Assembly (NCBI GenBank): GCA_017860255.1
Contig: JAFNAR010000002.1
Span: 1-64,000 of the forward strand
Direction of reading: 5' to 3'
Source of the DNA: Bacteroidota bacterium
GTDB taxonomy: Bacteria; Bacteroidota; Bacteroidia; Bacteroidales; P3
DNA: 64,000 nucleotides
The position numbers were made by a program, and so were the translations under genes. Numbering within the stretch: position 1 is the stretch's first letter; each line of letters begins with the position of its first letter. The notes below the pieces were generated by a model. That model was not told the DNA's origin and did not search any database. It worked only from the letters and a program-made list of their open reading frames with translations. Of the stretch, positions 25,661 to 35,800 are shown piece by piece.

Positions 25661-27259
25661 ATGTTTAAGAAGGTTCCACACACTTATGTTATTATTTTTG
25701 GATTAATTATCCTTGCTGCCATTGCAACTTGGTTTGTTCCTGCTGGAGAATTTGTGAGACAAGCACAAGTTACTGAAAGTGGAAAAATTATTAATGGAGT
25801 TGTTAATGGTAGTTATCATAGGGTGGACCAAGCTCCTCAAACTTGGCAAGTAATGTCTGCTTTCTTTAAAGGTTTTCAAAAGGCTCCTGCTATTATTGCT
25901 TTTCTTCTTATTTTGGGTGGTGCATTTTGGATTTTGAATGAAACCAAGGCTATTGATATGGGAGTGCAGTCTTTTTTGAATTATAGCAACAGATTAGAAA
26001 GGTTTAGGTTTTTGCGATGGATTGGAGTGAATAATCTTATCATTATACTTATAATGGTTATGTTTTCTTCCTTTGGTGCTATATTTGGAATGAGCGAGGA
26101 AACGATTGCTTTTGTTATAATTTTTGTTCCTCTAGCTATAAGTATGGGTTATGATTCCATTGTTGGAGTTTGTATATGCTTTTTGGCTGCTGGATTGGGT
26201 TTTGCTGGTTGTGTTTTGAATCCTTTTACTTTGGGTATTGCTCAAGATATTGCAGGAATAAAGATGTTTAGTGGTATTGAGTATAGATTGGTGATGTGGT
26301 TTATTATAACTGGATTGGGTATTGCTTATGTTTTGTGGTATGCAAAAAAAGTTAAGAAAAATCCAAGCAAGTCTATAATGTTTGAAGAAGATAACTATTG
26401 GAGAGAAAACCACGACTCAGCTCAAAAGCTTGAAGCTTCAAAGGCTAACAAAGGCACTTGGCTTTCATATTTTATTTCTTCTGCAACAATTGTAGCTTAC
26501 TCTTTTTATGTTGGTTTAAATCCTCAATTGTTTAAGGGTGGTCTTTCAACTTATATTCTTCTTTTAGTTTTGGCCATTGTTTTTATTGTAAGTGGATATA
26601 AGATGTTGAAGAAATCTGTTCAAATGTTTTGTTTGTCAATTCTGATTTTCACAATTATATATCTTATAGTTGGAGTTATGATTTTTGAATGGGATTTTGT
26701 TCAAATTGCAGCTCTTTTCTTTACAATGGCTATTGTTACTGGAATGGCAATGGGTAAAGATGCTTCAGAAATTTCAAAACTTTTTATTGCTGGAGCCAAG
26801 GATATGTTGAGTGCTGCTTTAGTTGTGGGATTAGCAAGTGGGATTATAGTTATTTTGGAAGATGGAAAAATTATTGACACTTTCCTTAATTCAGTTGCAA
26901 CCTCAATTAATGGTTCTGGACCTGTTGGTGCATTAAGTCTTATGTATGGTTTTCAATCTTTATTAAATGCGATAATTACTTCTGGAACTGCAAAAGCTGC
27001 AATGCTTATGCCTATGTTTAGAGAGATAGCTCTTATGACTGATATTCCTCTTCAATCTGCTGTTACAGCTTTCCATATTGGAGATGGTTTTACCAATCTA
27101 ATTACTCCGACTTCAGGAGTTTTGATTGCTGTTTTAGGTTTGGCTAAAATTCCTTATGCAAAATGGGTTAAATGGTCTTGGAAGTTTATTTTGGCAATGG
27201 TTATTTTGGGTTGGATTCTTTTGTTGCCAACTGTGTTAATTCAATTGCCAGGATTTTAA
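25661..27259 (+). CDS. YfcC/DcuC-type membrane transporter
   Basis: 532 aa with about 12 hydrophobic segments. It starts FKKVPHTYVIIFGLIILAA and has TWFVPAGEFVRQ near 22-34, the typical opening of the YfcC family. An internal GDGFTNLITPTSG (about 470) matches the ion-transporter superfamily hairpin. Members are thought to move arginine/ornithine-like compounds or other short carboxylates; the substrate cannot be fixed here. Its 3' end overlaps the convergent DUF5686 gene by 4 bases. Confidence 0.85.
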   Translation: MFKKVPHTYVIIFGLIILAAIATWFVPAGEFVRQAQVTESGKIINGVVNGSYHRVDQAPQTWQVMSAFFKGFQKAPAIIAFLLILGGAFWILNETKAIDMGVQSFLNYSNRLERFRFLRWIGVNNLIIILIMVMFSSFGAIFGMSEETIAFVIIFVPLAISMGYDSIVGVCICFLAAGLGFAGCVLNPFTLGIAQDIAGIKMFSGIEYRLVMWFIITGLGIAYVLWYAKKVKKNPSKSIMFEEDNYWRENHDSAQKLEASKANKGTWLSYFISSATIVAYSFYVGLNPQLFKGGLSTYILLLVLAIVFIVSGYKMLKKSVQMFCLSILIFTIIYLIVGVMIFEWDFVQIAALFFTMAIVTGMAMGKDASEISKLFIAGAKDMLSAALVVGLASGIIVILEDGKIIDTFLNSVATSINGSGPVGALSLMYGFQSLLNAIITSGTAKAAMLMPMFREIALMTDIPLQSAVTAFHIGDGFTNLITPTSGVLIAVLGLAKIPYAKWVKWSWKFILAMVILGWILLLPTVLIQLPGF

Positions 27260-29727
27260 AAACGCATAACAAGATTTAGCCTAATCCCCCATTTCTTTTT
27301 CTCTACTAAGCCTTCAGTGTAGGTTATTCTTCTTATGTATTCCACTCCAATAAGGTTAAAGAGATTTTGAAAGCCTGCACCTACTTCAATATATGGTTTA
27401 TCGGTAAAGGTTTTCACAAACTCATTATCAATCATAAATCTGTTTTCATCTCTTAGTCCTCCATAGGTTGCTTTGAAATTTATTTCTTCTCTTAACCCCA
27501 ATTCTCTTATTAAAGGTATACGGTTAAATAAAATTCCATTCAAATTATATATCGCAAAGAGTTGAACATATTTGTCGGAGAAGAACTCCATTGTACTCAT
27601 TAGGTTGAAAGATGATTGATGATAAATTACACTATTATAGGTTGTGTTTGTGAACAAATAAGGTGAAAGCATCTTTCCCCAAATATAACCTCCCTCAGCC
27701 CAAAACATCATATATCCAAATGGATTAAGATTAAGCTTTCGATAGGCTTTTACTTTCAGAAGATGAGTGTTTTCAAATCCAAGCTCATAATTAATATTCA
27801 TTGAGGTGTAGTTGCCTGCAATCTGCACTCTTACCTGATTTCTTTGAATCCATTTACCATTAAAAACAATATTCAAATTAATACCAAGTCTATCGTAACG
27901 AAATCCAGTAATCTCTTTTCCATACAAATTGGCAAAGTTCCAATCACCATAAGCTCTAACTTCTTGAAGAGTTAGATAAGGATTAAAACTAATTCCCTTT
28001 CTTGTTTCATACATCCATTGAAGAGTTAGAGCTTTTTGAAATGCAAGTTTATAATCCACAATATCTGTTATGGATAGTGTTATTCTATCGTAGTTGCTAT
28101 TAAATATTGTTCTACCAGGGATGAACGTATTATTGGTGTATTTCACTCCAATAAAATGAGCAGGAAATCCATTAGGATTTTTGGTTAGAGAGTTGAAACT
28201 ATATTTTAAATCTACTTCATATTTGAATTTTTTATCCACAGTCCCATAGGCCAACATCCAATTCACATACCAGTTGCGACTAAGTTTATAGTTTGTTTTG
28301 CCACTAAAACGATATCTTTCGCCCTCAACCTTATTGAAAGAAAACAAATTATCAATTGGTCCAATTTCCAAAGGTCCCATAAGCAAATATCCTCCATAGA
28401 AAATTTCAGAAAGATATTTTGTTACCCTGAACCAAGTTATTGAATTAAGACTATCGGGCAATTGATAGGTCTTTATTTCTGTTTCTGTTAAAGGAGAAAG
28501 TCTGTTTTCTTGGGTAATCTCAAAATCTTTGAGGTCTTTTTCTTTCATAAGTTCATAAGGCTCAAAAATTGGTTGAGAATAGGTATTTATACTATAACCA
28601 TATGTCTTTAGGGAATAAAAATTCATCTTAGCATAAATGGCATCTTCAACAATATAAGTAAACTCTTGTTTCTTTCCATCAATTTCCAATGAGTCTGTTC
28701 TGTAAGTTTGAATAAAATCAATCTTATCAATAAAGTTAATATTCGATTTTTCAGGAATTGAGAGTTTTGCGCTTATTAGTTGGTATTTACTATCGTTTGT
28801 TATATATAAATAGCCCATAAAACCTATGTCATAGAGGTTTCTTGGAATGAATGAAAGCTGAATGCATTCCTTGTCATTAACCATTAGGGTGTCTTCAATA
28901 AAGAATTTATAGAAGGTTGGAGCCAAACGATTGATTGGACTCATTATTTGATGTCCTAAAACATCAACATAGGTTTGATAAAGATTTATTTTTTGAAATA
29001 TACTTGAGCGCATCTGCTTTGCATCATCTTCAGTAACTTGGTCTGTTAAATTAACATGTTTTACTGCTATTCTTTGCTCATCAAGTTTACCTCCATCCTT
29101 ACAAAAGATTTTTGTTATCTCCTCAAAGAAATATAATGGCAAATAGTTCTTGCTGCCATAATAGGTTTGGTCTAAGGATTGCATAAGATTAACAACAGGA
29201 CGAAGACGTATTTTATTTAAAAGAGTATCGTTGGTTGGGTCAAGTGCAATTAATGATTTGTTGTGAGAGGAATATTGCAAAGGACAATGGTTTAAAATAG
29301 AATTCTTATCCCTGTTTTCAACAACTTTTTCAATTAAATCAACTGCTGGATTGTTCTTATTGGTGTATTTTTCCCTTTTTGCAGTAATTACCACTTCCTT
29401 AATTTGAGATGCATGTGGCTCAAGAGGTATTTTAATGCTTTTCTTTACTGAACGTATGAAAAGAAGTTTTGGTTTATAAGAAATATGTGAAATTTTAATG
29501 GTATCAATCTCTTGAGGAATTTCAATTTCAAAACGTCCATTATCATCACTTGTAACTCCTTGAGCAAAGCCATCAATTGAATAGCTTACTGTAGCTCGAA
29601 AAATTCCATCCTTGTTTTCTGCATCCACAACCTGCCCTTTTATTGTTTTGGTTTGGGCAAAACAGAACACATTAATCAAAAGAAAAAAAAAGAAAAACGT
29701 TATTTTGAGGAATTTAAAGGTTCTCAT
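27256..29727 (-). CDS. DUF5686 outer-membrane protein with CarboxypepD_reg domain
   Basis: About 823 aa from the ATG at 29727 (ATG at 29733 possible). The frame can be extended to a TTG at 29745, but that overlaps the -7 box. Signal peptide ending VFCFAQ, CarboxypepD_reg domain (about 25-105), a middle domain with IAVKHVNLTDQ and other family blocks, and a C-terminal barrel ending LNLVMRF. DUF5686 proteins are widespread in Bacteroidota; their role is unknown. It stands alone on its strand, with a divergent upstream gap holding array 5. Confidence 0.85.
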   Translation of the reverse strand: MRTFKFLKITFFFFFLLINVFCFAQTKTIKGQVVDAENKDGIFRATVSYSIDGFAQGVTSDDNGRFEIEIPQEIDTIKISHISYKPKLLFIRSVKKSIKIPLEPHASQIKEVVITAKREKYTNKNNPAVDLIEKVVENRDKNSILNHCPLQYSSHNKSLIALDPTNDTLLNKIRLRPVVNLMQSLDQTYYGSKNYLPLYFFEEITKIFCKDGGKLDEQRIAVKHVNLTDQVTEDDAKQMRSSIFQKINLYQTYVDVLGHQIMSPINRLAPTFYKFFIEDTLMVNDKECIQLSFIPRNLYDIGFMGYLYITNDSKYQLISAKLSIPEKSNINFIDKIDFIQTYRTDSLEIDGKKQEFTYIVEDAIYAKMNFYSLKTYGYSINTYSQPIFEPYELMKEKDLKDFEITQENRLSPLTETEIKTYQLPDSLNSITWFRVTKYLSEIFYGGYLLMGPLEIGPIDNLFSFNKVEGERYRFSGKTNYKLSRNWYVNWMLAYGTVDKKFKYEVDLKYSFNSLTKNPNGFPAHFIGVKYTNNTFIPGRTIFNSNYDRITLSITDIVDYKLAFQKALTLQWMYETRKGISFNPYLTLQEVRAYGDWNFANLYGKEITGFRYDRLGINLNIVFNGKWIQRNQVRVQIAGNYTSMNINYELGFENTHLLKVKAYRKLNLNPFGYMMFWAEGGYIWGKMLSPYLFTNTTYNSVIYHQSSFNLMSTMEFFSDKYVQLFAIYNLNGILFNRIPLIRELGLREEINFKATYGGLRDENRFMIDNEFVKTFTDKPYIEVGAGFQNLFNLIGVEYIRRITYTEGLVEKKKWGIRLNLVMRF

Positions 29728-29742
29728 ATACATAATTATTAG

Positions 29743-29750
29743 CAAAATTA
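29743..29750 (-). promoter_or_regulatory. -7 element of the DUF5686 gene
   Basis: Minus-strand TAATTTTG 16 bases before the chosen ATG; no clear -33 TTG. It helps to exclude the upstream TTG start. Confidence 0.45.
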
Positions 29751-29884
29751 GTTAATTTGTTGTTTCAAAATTTATTTATTCAATATTATTTTTCTTCTAA
29801 CATCAAATTTCATTCCAAACTCTAAAGCATAAAAATTTCTTTTCTCTTTCTATTCAAAAAACAATTAAGACTTACAATAATTTA

Positions 29885-30081
29885 ATAAGGATAAAATATT
29901 ACAAAACAAAGAGATAATTAATTTTTATAAGGAATAAATTTGGTAAGGTCGTACCTTAGCATCACTATGGTCGTACCTTATTTAATTAAGGTCGTACGTT
30001 AATACTATTATGGTCGTACCTTATCAAATTTTTTCCTTATTTAATTACGTTTAAACAAGGAAAAAAGAAATGAAAATAAGG
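29885..30081. repeat. 21-22 bp phased array with GGTCGTACC core (array 5)
   Basis: The 464-base divergent gap between the DUF5686 gene and the asparaginase gene carries ten phased words. The left flank has ATAAGG 29885, ACAAAG 29906 and ATAAGG 29927. The core has GGTCGTACC or GGTCGTACG at 29947, 29969, 29990 and 30012. The right flank has TCCTTAT 30034, ACAAGG 30055 and ATAAGG 30076. Successive spacings are 20-22. The core word is a near-palindrome (GGT, then CGT or ACG, then ACC) always followed by TTA. The rest of the gap shows no gene. Confidence 0.8.
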
Positions 30082-30209
30082 TTTAATGAAAATTTTAAAG
30101 CATTATTTTGGATAAACAAAGGCATTTAATCTCTTTTTATTTTGCTCAAATCTCTTTTTTACAACATTATTTGTAATTTTGTAGATTATTCGTGAAAAAG
30201 ACGTTTTAG

Positions 30210-31220
30210 ATGAAGAGAATTTTAGTTATTTATACCGGAGGTACAATTGGTATGGTTAAAGATAAAAAAACAGGAGCTTTACTACCTTTTGATATGTCCA
30301 AAATATATGAGGCTTTGCCTGTTTTGAGAGAGTTTAACTGCAAATTGGACTCATTTAGATTTGATCCAATTATTGATTCTTCAAATATGAAACCCGACTA
30401 TTGGATTGGACTTGCAAGTGTTATTGAAACAAACTATGATAAATATGATAGTTTTATTGTTTTGCACGGAACAGACACAATGAGCTACACTGCTTCTGCT
30501 TTAAGTTTTATGCTGGAAAACCTTGCAAAACCAGTTATTCTTACTGGTTCACAATTACCTTTGGGTATGATTAGAACAGATGGAAGAGAAAACATAATTG
30601 GAGCTGTTGAAATTGCATCAAATGAAAATCTTTCTATTCCTGAGGTTTGTATATTCTTTGAAGACAGATTATATAGAGGAAATCGCACAACCAAAATCAA
30701 TGCAGAATATTTTGAAGCATTCTATTCAGGAAACTTCCCTTCTCTTGCAAAAGTGGGAATTAATATAACTTATAAGCCACATCTATTTCTTCAAAAGCCA
30801 ACCCAAGCTTTTAAAGCTTACAAGAAACTTGATGATAATGTAATTCTAATAAAACTATTCCCTGGAATTAAGGAGAGTTATTTTAGAACAATTCTTTCAA
30901 TGGAAGGATTAAAAGGAGTTGTTTTGGAAACCTATGGTTCAGGCAATGCTCCAACAGAAGAATGGTTTATTGAAGCTTTAACAGAAGCAATTGAAAAAGG
31001 AATAATCATTTACAACGTAACTCAATGTAAGGCTGGCTCTGTTGCAATGGGACATTACGAAACATCGGCTCATTTGGCTGAAATTGGAATTATAAGTGGG
31101 CACGACATAACAACTGAATCGGCAATTGCAAAGCTAATGTTCCTGCTTGGAAACTTCACTGACAAGAGCCAAATTATTGAAATGCTAAATTCTCCTTTAA
31201 GAGGAGAACTTTCAATTTAA
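30210..31220 (+). CDS. ansA: Type I L-asparaginase
   Basis: Hydrolyses asparagine to aspartate and ammonia. 336 aa. Both catalytic threonine blocks are visible: YTGGTIGM near 9-16 and LHGTDTMSYTASAL near 87-100. No signal peptide, so it is the cytoplasmic type. A TAATTTTG box lies about 33 bases upstream. The heptose kinase gene follows after 10 bases. Confidence 0.94.
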   Translation: MKRILVIYTGGTIGMVKDKKTGALLPFDMSKIYEALPVLREFNCKLDSFRFDPIIDSSNMKPDYWIGLASVIETNYDKYDSFIVLHGTDTMSYTASALSFMLENLAKPVILTGSQLPLGMIRTDGRENIIGAVEIASNENLSIPEVCIFFEDRLYRGNRTTKINAEYFEAFYSGNFPSLAKVGINITYKPHLFLQKPTQAFKAYKKLDDNVILIKLFPGIKESYFRTILSMEGLKGVVLETYGSGNAPTEEWFIEALTEAIEKGIIIYNVTQCKAGSVAMGHYETSAHLAEIGIISGHDITTESAIAKLMFLLGNFTDKSQIIEMLNSPLRGELSI

Positions 31221-31230
31221 ATTTTTGATT

Positions 31231-32226
31231 ATGGACTACAAGAAAATATTTAACAGATTTGATGGGTTAAACATCTTGATTATTGGAGATGTTATGATTG
31301 ATTCATACATGTGGGGAAAGGTTGATAGAATTTCTCCTGAAGCTCCTGTTCCAGTTGCAACAATTGTTAAAACAGAAGACCGTTTGGGAGGAGCTGCCAA
31401 TGTTGCCTTAAATATTAAAGCTATGGGAGCTAACCCAATTCTTTGTTCTGTTGTGGGACACGACCCAAAAGCTAAGAGCATTCTTTCTTTAATGAAAAAA
31501 CTAAACATCACTAAAGATGGAATTTTGCTTTCAAAAGAGAGAGAAACAACAGTTAAAACAAGAATATTGGGTAATAAGGTTCAAATGCTAAGAGTTGACC
31601 AAGAAATTACAACTCCTTTAAGTGAAAAAGATGAGAAAGATTTTATTGACTCAATATCCAATATTATTAATTCATCAAAGATTGATTCAATAATATTTCA
31701 AGACTATGACAAGGGAGTAATTACTCCTAAAGTTATTTCGGAAGTTGTGAAGCTTGCAAACAGAAAAGGAATACCAACTACTGTTGACCCAAAGAAAAAG
31801 AATTTTCTTGAATATAAAAATGTTACCCTTTTCAAACCAAATCTTAAGGAATTAAAGGAAGGGTTGAAAATTGAGTTTGACCTTCCATCTATGGATAATT
31901 TGATTGATGCTTCAAATCTTTTGCATCAAAGAATAAAATCTCAAATGATATTCATAACTCTAAGCGAAAATGGAGTATTTATTGCTGACTACAACTTAAA
32001 ACAAGACAATATGGTAATAATTCCTGCACACCATAGGTCAATTTCCGATGTTTCAGGAGCAGGAGATACTGTTATAAGTGTTGCTTCTCTTTGTTTGGCT
32101 TTAGATTTACCATTTAGAACAGTTGCAGAAATTTCTAATCTTGCAGGAGGTTTGGTTTGTGAACAAGTTGGTGTTGTGCCAATCAACAAACAATTGCTTT
32201 TAAGCGAAGTGTGCAATAAACTTTAG
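31231..32226 (+). CDS. D-glycero-beta-D-manno-heptose 7-phosphate kinase
   Basis: About 331 aa from the ATG at 31231. PfkB/ribokinase fold: GDVMIDSYMWGKVDRISPEAP near the start is typical of the RfaE1/HldE kinase domain, RLGGAANVALN follows, and the C-terminal GAGDTVIS motif holds the catalytic Asp. It makes heptose 1,7-bisphosphate for the LPS core. The cytidylyltransferase half of HldE is absent, as in split systems. Confidence 0.9.
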   Translation: MDYKKIFNRFDGLNILIIGDVMIDSYMWGKVDRISPEAPVPVATIVKTEDRLGGAANVALNIKAMGANPILCSVVGHDPKAKSILSLMKKLNITKDGILLSKERETTVKTRILGNKVQMLRVDQEITTPLSEKDEKDFIDSISNIINSSKIDSIIFQDYDKGVITPKVISEVVKLANRKGIPTTVDPKKKNFLEYKNVTLFKPNLKELKEGLKIEFDLPSMDNLIDASNLLHQRIKSQMIFITLSENGVFIADYNLKQDNMVIIPAHHRSISDVSGAGDTVISVASLCLALDLPFRTVAEISNLAGGLVCEQVGVVPINKQLLLSEVCNKL

Positions 32227-32258
32227 GAAATAATCGTAATTATAAATAAAAAAAGAGT

Positions 32259-33416
32259 ATGAATAATTTTATGTTTTATAATCCAACCCAAATAGTTTTT
32301 GGGTTGGATACGATTAAGAAATTAGATAAATTAGTTCCTCAAGATAGTAGAGTTTTAATTACCTATGGAGGAGGAAGCATAAAGAGAAATGGAGTTTATG
32401 ACCAGGTTATTCAAGCCTTAGGAAATAGAAAAGTGTTTGAATTTGGAGCAATTGAACCTAATCCTCATTACGAAACATGTTTGAAATGTGTTGATTACAT
32501 TAAAGAAAATAATATTGATTTTGTTCTTGCTGTTGGAGGAGGTAGTGTTATTGATGCAACTAAGTTTATTGTTGCTGCAACCTTTTATGAAGGAAAAGAC
32601 AAATGGGAAATTCTTCTTACAGGAGGTAATAAAATAACCAAAGCAATGCCTTTTGGAACTGTTTTAACCTTACCTGCAACTGCATCAGAAATGAATAATG
32701 GAGCAGTTATCACAAAGAAAGAAACATTGGAGAAATTGGCTTTCCATAGTGAACATTGTTTCCCTAAGTTTTCAATCTTAGACCCTCAAGTAACTTACAC
32801 TTTGCCTGAAAGACAAATTGCAAACGGAATAGCTGATACCTTTGTTCATGTTATGGAACAATATTTAACCTATCCAGTAAGAAATCAAATTTCCGATCGC
32901 TTTGCTGAAAGTATAATCTTAACTCTTATTGAAGAAGCACCAAAAGTTTTTACAGCCCCAATGGACTATGAGGTTAGAGCAAACTTAATGTGGGCTGCAA
33001 CAATGGGATTAAATGGATGGATTGCTTGTGGTGCTGTTCAAGATTGGGCAACTCACATGATTGGTCACGAGCTTACTGCCTTCCACGATATTGATCATGG
33101 TACAACTCTTTCAATTGTACTTCCTGGAGTTATGAAGGTTATGAAAGATGAAAAGGGAGAAAAGATTATTCAGTTTGGAGAAAGAGTATTTGGAATTAAG
33201 GAAGGGAACAAAGATGAAAGAATTGAAAAAACAATTAAAGCAACTGAAGAATTTTTTGAATCAATTCGCATACCAACTCGTTTAAGTCATGTTGGGTTAA
33301 ATGAAACTTGCATTGAACCAATTGTTCAAAGAATGAAAGAAAGAAATTGGTCATTAGGTGAAAATGGTACAATTAATTACGAAAAAGTTCGTTTGATTCT
33401 TTCAGACAGATTATAG
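32259..33416 (+). CDS. Iron-containing alcohol dehydrogenase
   Basis: 385 aa. Group III NAD(P)-dependent alcohol dehydrogenase of the BdhA/YqhD type. NPTQIVFG opens the family, GGGSVIDATKF is the nucleotide loop near 90-100, and the metal-binding histidines are in MIGHELTAFHDIDHG. It would reduce aldehydes to alcohols in fermentation; the exact substrate cannot be told. It follows the heptose kinase after 32 bases. Confidence 0.92.
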   Translation: MNNFMFYNPTQIVFGLDTIKKLDKLVPQDSRVLITYGGGSIKRNGVYDQVIQALGNRKVFEFGAIEPNPHYETCLKCVDYIKENNIDFVLAVGGGSVIDATKFIVAATFYEGKDKWEILLTGGNKITKAMPFGTVLTLPATASEMNNGAVITKKETLEKLAFHSEHCFPKFSILDPQVTYTLPERQIANGIADTFVHVMEQYLTYPVRNQISDRFAESIILTLIEEAPKVFTAPMDYEVRANLMWAATMGLNGWIACGAVQDWATHMIGHELTAFHDIDHGTTLSIVLPGVMKVMKDEKGEKIIQFGERVFGIKEGNKDERIEKTIKATEEFFESIRIPTRLSHVGLNETCIEPIVQRMKERNWSLGENGTINYEKVRLILSDRL

Positions 33417-33428
33417 AATAAAACAGTA

Positions 33429-34136
33429 ATGAGAAAACCTATTATACTATTAATTTTATCGCTTTTCCTTGCTTTAAGTATTACGGCTCAACGAAGACCA
33501 CAAAACTTACCTCACTACGATGAAAAAATAGTTCATTTTGGTTTTCTCTTAGGCTATAATCAATTTTCTGCACTTTTAAAAGTTAAGGATCCTCTTCCTG
33601 AACCTGATAAGGTTGTGGGGATGAATATTGATTCTCAACATGGATTTCAAGTTGGAGTTATTGGGGACTTAAAGATTTTTGAATACTTACGCCTTAGGCT
33701 AACTCCAACTATTTCTTTTGGTGAAAGGAAGTTTAATTTTAATGTTATTGATGATAAGGGAATTTACAAAACTGAATCAACTAATATTGAAGCCATTTAT
33801 TTGGAAACTCCATTAGAATTTAAAATTCAATCAAAACGCTGGAGAGACTTTCGCCCATATGTAATTGCAGGAGGCAAACATGCCTACGATTTAGCTTCAC
33901 TAAAAAAGAAAAAAATTGCAGAAGAAGATTTGCTACTTAGAGTAGAAAACACCGATTGGATGTACACTCTTGGAGCTGGTTTTGATTTCTATTTGCAATA
34001 CTTTAAGTTTGGAATTGAACTTAAATCTTCTTTTAGTTTCAACAATATGCATATTCCAGAACCTCAAAAGCCATTCTCCAATATAATTGATAAATACAAA
34101 ACAAGAATATTCTACATTACACTAACATTTGAATAG
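33429..34136 (+). CDS. porT: PorT, type IX secretion/gliding barrel protein
   Basis: 235 aa. Signal peptide ending ITAQ, then RRPQNLPHYDEKIVHFGFLL, the opening I know from PorT of Porphyromonas and its relatives. An eight-stranded barrel pattern follows, ending in aromatic strands (IFYITLTFE). PorT is an outer-membrane part needed for type IX secretion, in keeping with the three cargo genes and two relics here. It overlaps the FAD gene's upstream frame only if a far start is used. Confidence 0.8.
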   Translation: MRKPIILLILSLFLALSITAQRRPQNLPHYDEKIVHFGFLLGYNQFSALLKVKDPLPEPDKVVGMNIDSQHGFQVGVIGDLKIFEYLRLRLTPTISFGERKFNFNVIDDKGIYKTESTNIEAIYLETPLEFKIQSKRWRDFRPYVIAGGKHAYDLASLKKKKIAEEDLLLRVENTDWMYTLGAGFDFYLQYFKFGIELKSSFSFNNMHIPEPQKPFSNIIDKYKTRIFYITLTFE

Positions 34137-34185
34137 TATTTCGAATAACTTCCCTTATTTTCCCCTTAAAAACAACATAAAAAAG

Positions 34186-35787
34186 ATGATAAAAGAAATA
34201 GAAATTAACCTATTGCCTGAAGATTTGGTGAGTGAAGAGGTTATAAAGAGAGCAATTGCAAAGAAAACAGGTATAAAGTTAATTGATATTCTTAGCTGTG
34301 AAGTTATTAGAAGGAGTATTGATGCAAGAAAGAAACCAATATCATATAGGCTAAAGCTTAGTCTTAATCTTCAAGATAAGAAAGAAAAGATGGAAACCTC
34401 TGATGAACAATCTTTTCAATTACCAGAAAATGAAATAAGTCTTAATAAGAGAGAATATAAAGATGTTCACAACTCTAAACCAGTAATTGTTATTGGTGCT
34501 GGTCCTGCTGGATTGTTTGCAAGTTTAAAACTTATTGAAAAAGGATTAAAGCCAATAATTATTGAAAGAGGAAAACCAGTAAGCGAGAGAAAAAAGGATG
34601 TTGCACAAATTGTTCGTCAAAGAGAAGTAAATTCAGAATCAAATTGGTGTTTTGGTGAAGGAGGTGCAGGAACTTTTTCTGATGGTAAGCTTTACACTCG
34701 TTCCAATAAAAGAGGAAACATTGATGAAGTTTTGGATATTTTCATTGAGCATGGAGCAGACAAAGATATTAAAATTGAAGCTCATGCACATATAGGAACA
34801 GACAAGCTTTCTTCAATTATTAAAAATATTCGCAAAACCATTGAAGAATTTGGTGGAGAATATCATTTCAACACAAAGGTTGTTGATTTCATTCTTAAAG
34901 ACAATATTATTAAGGGTGTTATTACTCAAAATGGAGATAGAATTGAGGCAGATAATGTAATTCTTGCAACAGGACATAGTGCAAGAGATATTTATTATTT
35001 GTTTGATGAAAAGAAATGGGCTCTTGAAGCAAAGCCATTTGCAATGGGAGTTAGAATTGAGCATCCTCAAGAACTGATTAATCAAATTCAATATCACTCC
35101 TCCAACTATTCAAAATTACTTCCTCCTGCATCCTACACTTTGGCATATAATAATAATGGAAGAGGAGTTTTCTCTTTCTGTATGTGTCCAGGTGGAATGA
35201 TAATACCAGCATCTACAAATAATGGAGAATTGGTTGTTAATGGAATGTCCAATTCTTTAAGAAGTTCTCCATTTGCCAATTCAGGAATTGTTGTAAGTGT
35301 TAATGAAGAGGATGCAAAAGATTTTGGTAAATTTGGAGCATTATCGCTTTTGAAACTTCAAGAAGACTTGGAAAGGAAAATGTTTGTGGCTGCAGACAAT
35401 AGCATTTCAGCACCATCACAACGTTTAACAGATTTTCTTAAAAACACTCCTTCCTCAGCCCTTAGTCCAACATCCTATTTATGTGGAGTTGTGCCAACAA
35501 ATCTAAATAAGGTTTTGCCTAAATTTATTACCTCATCACTCCAAAATGCTTTAAACGATTTTGGACGAAAGATGAAAGGCTTTCTTACCCAAGAAGCTAA
35601 TCTAATTGGTTTAGAATCTCGCACCTCATCTCCTGTAAGAATTCCAAGAGATAAGGAAACCCTCCAACATATTCAAATCTCTGGTCTTTATCCTTGCGGA
35701 GAAGGAGCAGGATTATCAGGAGGGATAACCTCAAGTGCAATTGATGGAATAAATGTTGCTAATAAAATTGCAGAATTAAATAAATAA
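34186..35787 (+). CDS. FAD-dependent dehydrogenase (NAD(P)/FAD oxidoreductase)
   Basis: About 533 aa from the ATG at 34186; the longer frame from 34129 would overlap porT. A small N-terminal domain with IKRAIAKKTGIK (about 20-90) precedes the FAD-binding VIVIGAGPAGLFASL near 100. EGGAGTFSDGKLYTRS and the C-terminal GEGAGLSGGITSSAIDG are conserved in this family of uncharacterised dehydrogenases. The substrate is unknown. Confidence 0.88.
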   Translation: MIKEIEINLLPEDLVSEEVIKRAIAKKTGIKLIDILSCEVIRRSIDARKKPISYRLKLSLNLQDKKEKMETSDEQSFQLPENEISLNKREYKDVHNSKPVIVIGAGPAGLFASLKLIEKGLKPIIIERGKPVSERKKDVAQIVRQREVNSESNWCFGEGGAGTFSDGKLYTRSNKRGNIDEVLDIFIEHGADKDIKIEAHAHIGTDKLSSIIKNIRKTIEEFGGEYHFNTKVVDFILKDNIIKGVITQNGDRIEADNVILATGHSARDIYYLFDEKKWALEAKPFAMGVRIEHPQELINQIQYHSSNYSKLLPPASYTLAYNNNGRGVFSFCMCPGGMIIPASTNNGELVVNGMSNSLRSSPFANSGIVVSVNEEDAKDFGKFGALSLLKLQEDLERKMFVAADNSISAPSQRLTDFLKNTPSSALSPTSYLCGVVPTNLNKVLPKFITSSLQNALNDFGRKMKGFLTQEANLIGLESRTSSPVRIPRDKETLQHIQISGLYPCGEGAGLSGGITSSAIDGINVANKIAELNK

Positions 35788-35800
35788 AAAATCAAATTAA

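Noticed and set aside
31236-31511. 91-codon minus-strand frame in the heptose kinase gene
   Set aside because: Antisense shadow of a clear PfkB-family gene; no independent support.
34129-34185. Upstream start for the FAD dehydrogenase
   Set aside because: The extra 19 codons overlap porT and give an unlikely N-terminus; the ATG at 34186 has an A-rich leader and fits the domain start.
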